Shown: positions 22,213-35,600 of the stretch, in pieces
How positions within the stretch are numbered: position 1 is the first letter of the stretch
How the letters are laid out: every line of letters starts with the position of its first letter
NCBI RefSeq assembly: GCF_001949145.1
Contig: NW_019091416.1
Span: 3,298,739 to 3,362,738, forward strand
Direction of reading: 5' to 3'
DNA length: 64,000 nucleotides
DNA from: Acanthaster planci
Lineage: Eukaryota; Echinodermata; Asteroidea; Valvatida; Acanthasteridae
The notes under the pieces: model-generated
What the model saw: only the letters and a program-made list of their open reading frames with translations
What the model was told of the DNA's origin: nothing
Database searches by the model: none
Program-made: the position numbers and the translations under genes

Positions 22213-24568
22213 ATGGCTGAGACAGAACGGTAATGATTTTACGTTTTATAACTTGAATTAAGTATTATTTCACGTCTTTGCATTGTTGCAGATTCATTAA
22301 GTTGCATTTGTTTTATCAAACATAATGAACATTTTTGTTTCTCGTTCATCTTTGTAACATTGCAACTGCATATGCATGTCGATCGTGAACATTCATTGAA
22401 CATGTTGAACGTTCATGGCGTTGGACATTGTCAGCGTTAGTGAGCGTGGATGGTGACGGCACGTTCAGCATTTTATGCCTGTTGTGGTTTGCATAATTGT
22501 GTGTCCAGTTCGATGTAACCTTTATGAGAATCATTTGAGCCTACTCATGTTGACGTACTTGTGTCAGGCAGATTGATTCTTTGGCCTTCATGACCTGGCA
22601 TTTTGATTAGGCCCATGGATGGTGGAGCCCGAGGTACCAGTCATGCCGGGTAGGCCCAACACTGCTAACTGATTTAATGGCAGGACAACACATTTTAAAT
22701 GGTGTCAGTCAGTAAATTACATCTGTACATGGATTCAATCATGGAGATGCATTTGGCTACAGTGTTGCATCCTGACCCCACTTTTCTCATCATATATCAT
22801 CCCAATAAATGTCAGTCATTACAGAAATGCTGGAAAGACACAAATTCTGGACTGAGAAACATTTACCGATGTTGTTGGGAAATATTTAGAAAATTCTCTT
22901 CACTCCCCATAGACTTTGTACAGAACTGCTGAAGTGGAGTCAGGATGCAACATTTTTTTCCATGCGTTCAGTATGTCAAATCCTGTCTGCCCTACTGCAC
23001 GTTTTTGCTCCATCATCAAAACTTGTCATGCTTTGATCATGAGAAAATAAATTAGCAATTTGTTTCTTGTCAAATTAAATATTATTTTATAAAAAAATGT
23101 CGCTTGTTTTTTTCGTTTTTCTAGCATGTCTAGTAATAGTATACCCATGCTACTTAACCATGGTAGGGCCTACTTTTTCTTCCGAAATTGTATGTGGCAC
23201 TCTTAAATCAAAGGATTATTCTCAACAAATATTTATTTACTGCTTCCAACTGTAAAAGAACAGAGATAGGATAAATGCGATAAATAGGACATCTCCGGAA
23301 AATGAAGAATAAGATAGCAACCGAAATTGAGCACTGGTGGCGCTAGTCTAATTTGAATATGAATGATGATTGTAAGTTAAAGGCAAATAAGGTTATACCA
23401 AAATAAATGGGGGGTCTTTTTTTATAATCGTCGCATGTACAAGGGTTGAAATTTATAGAATTCAGTTAAAGATTAGGGCTTAAATAGAGATTGTGTAAAC
23501 AAAATGATGAGATAATCTTCAGCCAACCTTCGCCAGTTCCTACGTGTGTGGTCGCAAAATGCTGTGGGAAAGGATATGGATTTCACTTTTAAGTACTTAC
23601 ATGCTCAGTGTAATACTCCTGCTATTAGTAACAGTGTTGTACAGACATAAAGGGAATGTTGCTTGTAGAGTTCTCCTCGCATATATTGTGTTAAACTGTG
23701 CATAGATGTGGCCAAGTCCGGCAAATGAGCCACAAGCTGTTACAGCCACCATTGAGTTCAGAGCCTTTGACGGAAATCAGTACAAAGTTAACAAACCCGA
23801 ATCATTTTTACCACCACCATTAAAAGTCCTTCATCGGAATGCCGGACTTAGAGAGATATTGAAAAATCAAAGCTAAAAGCTCAGTTTGTGCTTTGAAATG
23901 CAAATTGAAACAGAATTGCAGAAAAAAATGGCCTTAAGATTCATTTTATGGGATCTATTCAGAAAGTGAATACAATGAAAGCGTGGTGTGGTCAGATCAC
24001 ATTGTAGAGTCCACATAGTGAGTGATTCTTTTTTTTTTTAAATTTCCTGTTCAGAGAAGCACTGCCCACTGACTGTGCCATCATCCATGAGATCTATGAT
24101 AACGGGGACGCTCAGGAACAATTTGAATATGAACTGGAACAGGCCCTGGAGTCAGGGCGGAGCATTATCATCATAGAGCCGTCCCGGTTAGGGGATGAGA
24201 CGGCACGCTGGATCACCGTGGGCAACTGCCTGCACAAGACAGCCGTACTGGCTGGGGTGGCCTGCCTGGTCTCGCCCTGGATGCTCCCGGCCAAGGCTGT
24301 GAACTTCATCAGCGTTCCCTTCGGCGCAACCAGCGCGGCCTGCGCCGCACTCTACGGGGTTTCCTGGCAGTTTGACCCCTGCTGCAAGTACCAGGTGGAG
24401 TACGACACCAGGAGCTTGGCCCGTCTACCCCTCCACACCCTCACCACTGCCACCCCTGTCGTTCTAGTGCGGCGTGAGGACAAATACCGCAAGGCACTGC
24501 ACAATGTCATCGCTGGACTGGCAGCCGTCTATCTCGCCTACAGATTCTACCGCTGGTGTGCTCAATGA
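22213..24568 (+). CDS. TMEM11: TMEM11 (mitochondrial cristae/MICOS-associated protein), 2 exons
   Basis: Mitochondrial membrane protein (Drosophila PMI homologue) that shapes cristae, associates with the MICOS complex and has been linked to BNIP3-dependent mitophagy. Exon 1 is 22213-22229 (MAETE plus two bases, donor GTAATG). Exon 2 is 24055-24568, after TTTCCTGTTCAG. The split Arg codon restores frame, giving 176 aa; human is 192 aa with a longer N-terminus. Family blocks are clear: HEIYDNGDAQEQFEYELEQA, IEPSRLGDETARWITVGNCL, YGVSWQFDPCCKYQVEYD and LARLPLHTLTTATPVVLVR. Hydrophobic membrane segments lie at about residues 70-85, 93-113 and 154-170. Exon 2 is certain. Exon 1 is inferred from phase, the ATG and spacing. 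Confidence 0.93.
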
Positions 24569-25753
24569 TGCTTGCATCGACCAGCATCTAGGGGATATTT
24601 TCATGATCCAGCTACATTGTGTGTCGGAGCCTACAGGACTTGAGCAGCTTTTGGTGGTTTCTGTTAAATTCTCTGGCATTGCCAGGCAATGCACATGTAA
24701 AAGTTTGCATTCAGATTTGCTAGGAATAGGCAAAGAAAAAGTCCTTTTTTCAGTCACAGACTGACTTTGTGCACACTTGCTTTTATATTCTGATGATTTG
24801 ACAGACTGAATGAGACTGTGACCAATAAGTTATGTGCCAACATCTAACATCAACTTCAATGCAATGGCAATTCAACATTCAGTGGACAAAATGATATGAG
24901 ACAGATTTGCCTCAAATTGGAATGCATTACTGCTATGTGCCTGGCACATGGGTGGAGACACTACATGTTTGTGCGCATTCCGATGAAAATTGCTTCCAGT
25001 TACAATGTATGTGTGTACACTCTACCATGCTTGCCAGCTCCAGGGAAGGCGTGTGTCCCATACGTTACACATGTTCTCATTGAGTTGGTGACACCACACT
25101 AAATGGTTTTTCTGCTTGGTGGCCATTCGTTGTGCGTAAGGCACTGTGCCATATAAGAGAGACTGAATGCATACATGTACATATGTATAGGAGGTTTGTG
25201 TGACAAACTCACAAGAACTCCTGTGTGCAGAATAAGTAGCACGTAACACTGATTTATGCATTGATCTCAAGTGTGTAACACTGGTTCACACGTTTGTGTC
25301 CTCAAGTGCGCAGAAGTACATGTACATCTGTACATCGCACTTCCAGCTCATTGGGAACAACTCTGTCCACGGACCTCTATCATGGGGCAGCCATCTTGCC
25401 TTTCTCCCATTCAAAGCAATGTAACCAAACTGAGGCTGGAAAGAAAAATAGTCTGTTCCCTTTTATCAATATGCAAAGGGGTATTGCTATTGCCAATGGG
25501 TCTGCAGGGAACAAGTCAAACATGGTAGCGTATGATAAAGATCTGTTGTTCCATTAGACTGTATTGTTTTACAGTAACAGCAGAACTGCAAAAGTGTGCC
25601 GTCTCATTTGTAAAGGTTTGCTTGTCAATGCAGAAACCCAAGTTATAATGATGGTGTATAAATGCCCCAAGTAATTTCATGATTTATGTCAGTGATTCCG
25701 CAGAGTGACTTGATAAGGCATTGTCAAGGTAGTAACCCTCCTATGGTTTTACA

Positions 25754-25975
25754 NNNNNNNNNNNNNNNNNNNNNNNNNNNNNNNNNNNNNNNNNNNNNNN
25801 NNNNNNNNNNNNNNNNNNNNNNNNNNNNNNNNNNNNNNNNNNNNNNNNNNNNNNNNNNNNNNNNNNNNNNNNNNNNNNNNNNNNNNNNNNNNNNNNNNNN
25901 NNNNNNNNNNNNNNNNNNNNNNNNNNNNNNNNNNNNNNNNNNNNNNNNNNNNNNNNNNNNNNNNNNNNNNNNNNN
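25754..25975. other. Assembly gap (222 N)
   Basis: A run of undetermined bases between TMEM11 and DRG2. Open frames spanning it are artefacts. The true gap length may differ from the number of Ns. Confidence 1.
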
Positions 25976-26202
25976 AACACAGCTGTGCTTCTTTGAGGTG
26001 TTCACCAAGTGACCCAAAGAGTGACTTCCACATAGGAGGGTTAAAGCTTGATAATGAGGCTGGATGCCTATGTGGGCAAAGCAGAGTACCTCTCTCACTG
26101 GCAACACAGCAGTGTTCAAAGATGTGTGTATGGTGATGGTATTTCAAACTGAAAAAAAAAGTCCCGTTTAAAGAGGTCATGCTTTGCAGATTTTGCACTA
26201 AA

Positions 26203-26570
26203 AACCTGCAAAATTGCACCTTTGCAATTTTAAATGGTATTTTGGTGTCCTTTGGGCTTTTATGCTAGTGCAAATTTGCAAGAGCAAGACTGTGATGTCA
26301 TCCTGAGAAAAACCTTGATGTTGCATTGGTTTGTGCACCAAAGACTGCTTGGATTTTTTGTATTGTGCTAGCCTTAATTTCCTATTTGTTTGGCTGATTT
26401 ATCCAGAAGTGAGCGGATGTTAGGTCCACACATTCAACAGAAAATGACACGAAGAATGTCTTTTTCACCAAAAATGTGAAAAAGTCAAAAATATTGAGCA
26501 GTGGCTTCCCCGAATGACATCACAGCGACAGCACCCTTAGTTGTCCGGCAAAGCACCTAATCAATACACA
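26203..26570 (+). mobile_element. Dispersed 0.5-kb repeat, copy B (diverged)
   Basis: Shares TTTAAATGGTATTTTGGTG, TTTTATGCTAGTG, GATGTTGCATTGGTTTG and AATGACATCACAGCGACAGC with copy A, in the same order. It is more diverged and lacks the TGCACTGAACCATG block. Confidence 0.65.
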
Positions 26571-29381
26571 ACCCTAAAAAGGTATCAACTCTCAAGTGTT
26601 TTCCATGCATTGAAATTGTACAACCGTGCATCTGAGAAAAATTCATCGCACGGACTCCTTATTTGTATCTGATGTTCTCTCAAATTGTGGACAGATGTGC
26701 ATGTGTTATAATTCTAACCCAAAGTTGCACTGTAGTATTCTTTCAGCCTGTCAGTGAGTCCTTATTTTCCCAGATGTTAAACATCCACTACAAAATTTCT
26801 TGAGGATTTTACAAGATTGGCCAAGGCATAGCACAGCCACTGTTAGTCTGTTAGGCCTTACATGTATGCCCCCGGAAAAAGATGTACAAAGAGTGTGCCG
26901 TTGGTTTCTATGAAGTGATGGATTCCATAGGATTCAGGCAGGTTCCTGTCTACACGTAATATGCCTTAGGAATTAAGGTTAAAGACCCAGTTTGATTCTT
27001 TTAGTCCTAAAATGATTGGTTGTCCGTTGGTTACTTTTTGTTTGAACTTCCATGCATGCCGTGCAGCCAGTTTTTCCTGGGTTGTGTGCGTACTTGTAGC
27101 TCAGCCAGATTACACTGTATCAAAACCAAGTCCCAAGAGTTTATTGTCGAAATGAGTAGGCCCTTTTTCCTTTTCAGGGCATTCTTGTCAGAAAAGCAAA
27201 ATCCTTATTGTCACGATTGGAAAGTATCAAGGGATAATTTCAAGGTCCAGTTCTGTGAACTGAATTGGCAACTTCCCTGAAATGCCAGGTACTCAGTGTA
27301 CATACACAATTCACCCCCCCTCCCCATACTTAAGGTAGGAGCCCTTGAAATTTTGCAATGTGCAGATTTGTGAGACTACCTACATGTAGAAATCAATTGT
27401 ATTCATTACTGACTGGTGATAGACCGGGTCCGTGTCAGAAATTCATCACTTGTTGAAAAAAAAAGCTGAAGTCTTAACCTTTGATCAATTCCTTAGGGTG
27501 ACGTTTCGCGCCATGAGAGATGCTGTCTTGGACGGCTAATGTCATTGTGATGCAAGTGCTACTTCATGCATACTGCACACACACAGGAAACACATTTCAG
27601 ATGGAATAGCATACTTTCAGACTTGGGACTTTCGCTTGTGCATTTAAATGTACACTAATCCGTTCTTTTGCTGGTTGAATTTATTTTGCTAAACACAATT
27701 CAGAAAGAAGTACGTGTAAATGTGGGTTTACTCTCCTGTGGATCAATTAATAGACATTTCAAAACAGGTTAGCATGCATTAATCAGATGACTAGAATTGG
27801 GCAATTCCACATTAACGGACTGACTTCTTTTGACAGATTTTGATATGCATTAAAGTAATGAGCGTTTTAAGTTAGTAAAGTAGCAAAAGGACTACTGGTT
27901 TCTACTTTCAGCATCAAGTCTTGAATTGGATTTTGATTTCGTTATTCAAAGATAATTTTACTCTGCTGTTTAAGAATGATAAATGAGGTTGGTAACTGAA
28001 TGGGGTTCCATTACCAACCTCAACATTCCTAATCAAAAGGCAACTTAAAATTGATGCTGGAAGTAGTCTATTGAAGTTCCTTTTCCTGTTTTCATAAAAC
28101 AATACTTTCGATATGTATCAAAATATGATGCCGTTACGGTGGAATTGCCAATTTTAAAGCCAATGCTGCTTTGATATTGAGCTCACACAGTTACACATTA
28201 ACAATTCATGATTTGGAAGCAGCTGGGTGTTTTGACTTGCTCAAAATGCATGAAGAAGTTTTTAAAAAAGGCACTCGGCATGCTACGGCAGTGAGGGTTT
28301 TTCCTCGGATAAGTGTATTAAAAAAGGAAGCTGCACATTTCCCGCACACTGCAGACAAATGGAAGTCATGCAAATACATGTAAATTGGATTCCCCGTATT
28401 TGTGACCCCTTGTGGACTGTCAAACTCTCTGGTTTAGCCAGTGGTGTCAAAAGCTTAGATCAGGTGCATGGGGGTATTCAGAAAAAAAGGAAATGTCGCG
28501 CTGCTCAATTATCTTTTGAATACATTGAATTTCAAGCTTTCATGAAAGAAAAATATCTTTTAAAGTGATCTCCACAATCTCCCACACAAAAATGGTTCAA
28601 CGTCAGAGATCCATTTAAATTTGGGATGAAAAACTCTAATCTCCATTTAGAAATGTGTAAATTTCCATCCAGGATTATTGTGCATTAAAGCATTTCTCCA
28701 CCTGTCCATATTTTTTTATCAAGGTAAATAAAGGGATTTTGCAGGTTCAAAGATTCTGTATACTGGGGTCAGTTCTTACTGGTGGTGTGCATCCCTTCGT
28801 CAGAACTGGTTGGAATTGTCCTTTCTGAAACACTGCCTGGTTTGGCAGCAATGTAAATTGTACTATAAGCTTGTTGAATGAACAAATGAAGTACGAAATA
28901 AAACAATAAATGGAAGTGAATTGTAGTTGAATTCGCGTGGATTTATTGATCACCTCACAATCCGCTGCCATCACGATTTACATTCCACAGTTGGGATTAT
29001 GCCTGATATGTGTCAATTTTTACTTTAGAAATCATTTGATGAGTTTGGGTATCTGAGTATGAGTTAAAAATACTCAAGATTGGAAACTCCTTTACCATAC
29101 AGTCTGTGCTCTGTCTGGGAAATGGTAATGACAAGAAAGGCTTGCTGCCGCCCGGTCATTTCCTCATCCAACCCCTACCCCAAAAGAGGAAAACTCCAGT
29201 CTGGCAGAGCATCGCTGACCAATTGCAACCGTGTGATTAAAGTTGTCATTTCAAGCCACACTAAAATGAAAAGTGCGACTTGTATCAAAATGAACAATCC
29301 GGGCTAGGGGCAGAGAGAAAAATCTTATCTTACAAAGCAATTGCTAGAATTTATAGAAACCGTGAAGCCGAGATAACTATT

Positions 29382-29387
29382 TTTATT
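29382..29387 (-). terminator. Candidate DRG2 poly(A) signal
   Basis: TTTATT on the plus strand is AATAAA on the minus strand, about 235 bp after the DRG2 stop codon. It is the first canonical hexamer in the transcript direction. Confidence 0.45.
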
Positions 29388-29619
29388 CCGCAATTTGTCC
29401 CCTTTTCAGCCACTTCTTCCATTTCCATTAGACTTTCCTTTCAGTTGATGATAACATGCTGAAGTGTCAGCGGACTTATTTTGAGATTAAAGTTATGCAA
29501 AGCAAAACATACCCTCCAATAAATGCAACTGTTGAAGAAACGGGGAGGGGGGAAGACACACGACAAATGAAGACGAGAAAAGATGTCGGGTCGAGTTTGA
29601 GGACCCTGGCCTGTAGGTT

Positions 29620-32600
29620 TTACTTTTTCATGACCTGTATGACATCTTCGTGGCTCATGATATGTTGGAGACCGACTCGTTGAGGGCTGTACTTGACACT
29701 GCAGCCCTGTCAAAAGGTAAAAAAAAAAAAAAAAGAGAGTGAATCTGGAGTCACCGTATGGTGAGTTCTGATTACATTATAACATAACCTCACCGTCCCC
29801 AAAGAGAACCATTTGAAGGCCACTGCGGATGTCGCTGCTCTACATGCAAACACACTCTTCCCAAATTGTTTTGTGGTTCCTTCAGTGAATGCTAAAATGG
29901 AGTGCTTGGCCATTGAGATCTTCATGAGTATCAGCGTAATGAAGATCTCGTGGGTCATTCTTGAGGTGGTGGGTTCGAGTCCAGCCAGTGGCTTTGGTAG
30001 TGCTTGGACAGGGCAGACTATCGTAGAATGTTTCTGTCCACCTGAAGAGTACATGGGTACCAGAGACGGCAGGTGTGGGACTATACTTGAGTAAGCCTGT
30101 ACATCATCACGGCAGCTTCGAACTTCAATGGATTTTGATATGTTGATCTCAATTAACAGAATTCTTTTCAGGTTTTTTCAACAGTAGAGTTGCGGACCAA
30201 CATTTGATGAGCTAATATTCGATCCGCACAGTCTTGAAACCGTTTTTTATCTTTTTCCAGCATCTAAGGAAGGATATCATTTTAGAGCACATCTTGAAAA
30301 CGCTTGCCGGGGGCGTCACAATAACCTACCCAAACGAGAGCGTACTTGAAGTTGCTGACCAGAGTTCTGTGTATAGCATGGCACTGCAGTTGGGGAAAAA
30401 AAAAAATCAGTCGGGAATAACTGCAGAAATAAACAGGAGGTGCAAACCAGAAAACTGACTAGTTTGCCCCACAAGTCTTGACCTACTCGCTCAGTCACAA
30501 TGATCAGAAAACAACAACCATGCATGCAGCTTTCCCTTTCCCACCTAATATTCAAGCTGTGCCACAGTTTGTTATGGCTGTCTGGTAGTGTTGCTCCACT
30601 GCCAGTGACTTCTACAAATCCCACCAGAAATCACATTACGTTTATTACACGCTATGTGGGCTACCAAAGAATGAAAAAGACCACACCATGTGTTGGCTGT
30701 CGTTCCATCGTGAGATTTTTCTTAAACTTTACGTTACAACCATGACTTCTAGATATCTTTTTTTTTGTTTAAATATCTTTGTAATGTTTGGTAAAAGTGC
30801 ACAGAAAATTCAGGGGATGAGAGGGATGTTTGATGTTCCCGAATGTTCGGTATAGCGTTGGTCACAGCAGTGTTCCACTGTTGAGCAGGATTGTACAGAG
30901 GTTGTGTTGCTGGGGAGAATTCATTGTGGACATGAAAGAGTGCTCACTTACGACATGTTCAACTGTGCATCCTCTTCTCATGATGATTCCACTTTCAAAA
31001 TCTGGCCTCTCTGAAAACAGGGGGGGGGGAAACACTTTTTTAAAAAGAAAATCTATGCCGATGCAAAGTGCAGCAGAGAGAGGAAGAGTACAAGTCAGGA
31101 ATGTGAAGTCTTAGGCCCAATTTCACAGTGCCACTTAGTACACAATTTGACACGAACAGAAGTTTGACGTATTTATTGGAGACGCAAGTGAGCACAACCA
31201 ATGGAAATCAACTGTCAGCACAACCACGCTGAGCAAGGCCACGAAAAAGTACAGTTTAATTTGGTGCCATAGTAAACATGACTTTCTGCTAGCTGTAAAG
31301 TACTGCCATGAGCTTGGTCCCTGGTCAACCACCACAGACTGTTATTAGTATAATTTATTTTTGGTAATGACACCAAAGGGTTCCTAAAAAGCACCCCAGG
31401 CACTGGAGCTCGCAAGCCTGAAGAAACCTGTCGAGAGGATACAGTGAGAAGCAGTTACAGTTTTAGAGGTGGGAGGAAGACTACAGAGGCATATTCTGGG
31501 TACAACCCACGAAATCAGGTAGGCTTAAGCCAAGTCCAGAGTTCTCATGAATGTTTAAACTTTGGCAAGTGGTTCATGGTCTGATAGAAAGTGCAAAGAC
31601 AGGGAGTTCTACGCAGCCTTAGAACGGAGGTGTATATCACAGGGAAAGTTGTGACGTGAGTTTGTTAATGGTGCCATTTTGTTTCTGAAATGATTGCCTT
31701 CTGTGGAAGGGCTACAAATGGCAAAGGACACATCACGTTGGGCGGCTGGTTGATTGCTGTGTAAACACACACCCAATATGCCAAAATGGAGGGCACTTTC
31801 TTGGAAGCCTACGGAGACAAGATGGCCGCTAATATGAAGATATTGCAACTTTCTCAGCACACTGCCCTGCCTCAGAAGAGTGTTATGAAGGACACATTGC
31901 TCATCTATTTCTAAGGATGGGTTTGCATCTGGGAGACCACCGAGCTTGCAGGGATCGGCAGGAAGTCATGGGTTCGAGTCTCACCCGTGTACATATGGTT
32001 TTTTTTTTCACAAGCATCCTGGGGAAACAGTGAGTATACGGAGTTACAATATACGCCGGGCAGGGCAAAAAAGCCCCAAATTACATATTGCTCATCCACA
32101 CTATCCTCAGAAAGGTCCCAGTGATTTGACTTTGAACAAACAAAACAGCTGCACTTTGTCAAGGAGTGCGTAACACCATGATTGTTAAGAACTGGATTTT
32201 GGAAAGCTCTCTAAATGACCCCAATGGTGAAAAATAAGTTTTTGTTTACCTGACGTTAGCTAACAACAGAGGTTGCGCACGGGTGCCATCTTTCTATTAA
32301 CTGCTTTTGTTATGAACGGATAGCACAGACGGACTGCTCATGTGTATCCCTGTGGGTCACGAGGGACAAAAACTCTTACTGGAAAAAATGGCTGCCCTGT
32401 TACAACTTCTATATGCCTAGTGCCTGGGGATATTTGACTCTTAGACTATTCGGCACAACTCTTATCACACAGTAACGACTCACCTCCTCTCCTCTTGGTG
32501 TAGATGCAGATGAGGCTGAGATATTCCCAGACTTTTTCCAGCAGATAGTCCAGGTTGAGTTTCATCTCACAGCTGATGACCACGCTGTGAGGCTGATGGG

Positions 32601-35600
32601 CGATCCGGTCCACCTCCTCAATGGAGGTCTGATCGATCTTGTTATACACCTGTGCAACATCGGGGTTCGGGAAAACAAGGTTCCAGAATTTCAGGGTAGG
32701 AATGGAGTCTAGTCACAAGTCCAGTCACGAGTTATGAGTAACAAGATCACGAAGGAAAGCTTTTGCCGCAGTTCACTTGAACAGTTTGTGACTTGCGACC
32801 AGATGACAAGTGGAAGACTTGAAGGGACTTGTGATGGACTTCACTACACTGCAGGAGACTACCTGTGCATTTCTAGGCCTTGAACGCAGACCCAAGTCTG
32901 ATACATTTACATGTATTTATAAAATCTTTACACGCTGGGACTTTTCACTTGGAACCTTCTCCAATCCTCCAAAATCCAGTACTACAGAAGAATCTACTGG
33001 TTCATTCTTCACACAGTAAAAATTACAGGGGCATCTGTCTGTTGGTTATACCTTCCAGCTCTGTCAAAAGCATCCTGATAAATTTTGAGAGTTCTAGGAA
33101 GTTAACAGGTCCCGCTTCACTGCAGACACGTGTAACACTGATAGTTTGATTTTAAAGCACACAAACAGAACTGTTTTCTTACTTACATATATACAAGGCA
33201 GGTATATCCTGTTGCCTACAACGACATCGATGAACTCATCAGGCGTGCAATCTTCCCTGAACAGAACCTCGGCATTGAAAATTTCTGGAGGCAAGACTAA
33301 GGAAAAGCCTCGTGCAAAGATTTATAACTGTGCTAGTGGATTGTTTGAATGGCCTTAAAAACTGCCAAGACTTTGTCAGGATATCCGCTTCAAGCATGAA
33401 AGAAAGATGATGTGCTATCGCACAGCAGCAGTCTCCCTTAGGTGTGTGTGTGTACCAGTGTTGCAGTCGAGACCGCTTAAGACAATCGCAAGACCACACG
33501 AGACCAACACTTGACCAACACAAGACCTCCAGTCTGAATTCAAGCCAAAAGCGCTTCAAATGAACTGCAACAAAAGCATTCCTTAGCCATTGTTCACACT
33601 GTCACTTGTGAATGGTCTTGTGAATAGTCTCGTGCATTGTCTTGAGTCTGGTCTTGTGATGGTCTCGACTACAATACTGGTGTGTGCAGGCCAAGGGCGG
33701 ATCCAGTCCCAAAGTTTTTCGGGGGGGAGGCAAACAAGTAAACAGTGCCCCCTGGTGCACTTTTCCATTAAATGATTGCACCAGTCACAATTAAGCAGTT
33801 GCTCAAACAGTTTCTTGAAGAAAATGGCTCTTTCCATACAAAACCACCTCCATTTAAGACACTTAATGCGTTAACTCTCTGATGTAAAAAATTTGCTCAT
33901 CGTTTTTTTTGGGGGGGGGGCATGGCCCCCAATTGGCCCCCCCCTCCGGATCCACCCTCATTGAAGGCTCATGCACATTTGGCAAGGGGCATGCTGAGCA
34001 CATGCATCTAACTTTCTGCTGGAATGTATAGTCTTCACCTATGCACTGGGTGTCTAGTGTCCAGAGACGGTCCCCAACAGCCTCTCTTTACTTTAAGAGG
34101 GGTGCAAACACTCCTACACAGGGTGGATAGGACTCCAGCATCTCATCAACAGAGATACAATTTGTGTAGCTTTCTCTTTATGTTGTGTTTTCCGAGTAGG
34201 CATTGGTAATAAAGGGAACTATCCGAGAGCAATGCAAATTAATGACAATCAAACTGATGTCAATCAAAGAACCTGCCTTGCTGTTGGAAGAATGGTACAT
34301 AGATTCCAGGTTTCTTTCTCCATCAGTTTAAGAGTTTCATACGAGTAAATCTATAAAACATAAAATCATTTCCAACTGGTAGAGTCATGTGATGAGGTGT
34401 ATCTCTGGCCACATTTGGCAGTGTAGGGATAGGATACTGTATTCGTGTAGGATCATCTGGACGAGTTTCTCGTTGCACCGGGTGAGCGTTAGTGTGGAGT
34501 TGAAGGACAAGCCCCCAGCTTTTTTTATCTAAGACCAAAGTGGAGAGGAAAAAAAAATGTTTCTCAGTACTGCTTATTCTATGGCATCTTTTGAATGGCT
34601 GAGGTCGCTGCAAGCCACTTCTTTTGAGTTGAGTCACTTTTGAAATTAAGGCGTCCAAAATAATCCAGTGTAAATCCAGTGTAAATCCAGTGTAAATCCA
34701 GTGTAAATCCAGTGTAAATCCAATGTCCATTTTCACCAGGATGCTAGCTCTCTCAACTCTGAAACCAAATTACTGAAATAAAATCCTTAATCCTCACTTC
34801 GTGGGATCCCATCACATGCGGACATTTTACTTTGAGGTTTACTGTTTACGTTTCTATACTGACTCGTAGTAAAGAATGCATACAAAGAGAAACTCACAAG
34901 TTTCTAAGAAGCTAGAGACATTCAGTCAACCGCTCCACGCATCTGGAAACCAACGTTCCCAGGTTGAAAGGCAAATTCTGCTTAATGTAACTCTCACAGG
35001 GTATCATCAAGCCGCGTGTTTAATAACTACAACTCAGTTTTTTTTTCCCTTCCAATACATCCCGTCCAATTCTCCAAAACCTTGTGACGCATTTCGTCGG
35101 TATCCTTCCGGATCAGGGTTAAAATCCTATCTTACCTTGAAGTATATATTTGGTTTGGGTTTGTTTAATCTCAGGCCAACACTTTCCAGCTCTTTTGTCA
35201 ACAGTTCTCTGAAGAAAAATAGAGAAAATATCAATCAAAATGCAACCAAAAATCACCACAGATCTGTCCGCTGGCCATGTGGTATTGGACATTGAACATC
35301 TCATGCAAACTAATAATCAAGAATACCGGCCGACTGACCAACCTTTGGACATCTCCTTTGTTAGCATCTAACATCATAATGACCACGTCAGCTGTCCTGG
35401 CCACGGCGATGACTTGACGACCCCTCCCCTTGCCTGTTGGAAAACAGCAGAAAACTGTTGAGACCTACTCAGCTACAGACAAAACAACAGGGATGCATGG
35501 TAACCGATCAGCTGTGAGTTCAGGTGGACGATAGGTCATGACCTCACATGAAGCCCTTCACCTTAATCTTCTGGGTGGCAACATAAAAGCCATGAGTTGG

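Larger units (their letters stand above)
24569..29619. other. TMEM11-DRG2 convergent spacer
   Basis: The two genes face each other, so both 3' UTRs lie here. It contains an assembly gap, a dispersed-repeat copy (about 26203-26570), and otherwise AT-rich DNA with no conserved open frame. No AATAAA is evident soon after the TMEM11 stop. Confidence 0.5.

Noticed and set aside
25686-26219. Open frames running through the N gap
   Set aside because: They are made of undetermined codons and are artefacts of the assembly gap.
29620-29698. Shorter last DRG2 exon using the acceptor CTGCAG at 29699
   Set aside because: It would start in the wrong phase. The acceptor eight bases upstream (exon to 29706) gives [13 protein letters not shown] in frame, matching the family.
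29790-29885. Minus-strand stretch that looked like a degraded DRG2 TGS exon (FTEG...GKSV, then AFKW...GT in another frame)
   Set aside because: It needs a frameshift and carries a stop. The true exons were then found at 30952-31010 and 30330-30383 with perfect phase and much better similarity, so this is a chance resemblance.
29957-29985. tRNA gene suggested by GGTTCGAGTCC
   Set aside because: There is a T-arm-like motif but no complementary acceptor stem or anticodon arm at the right spacing. More consistent with a SINE remnant.
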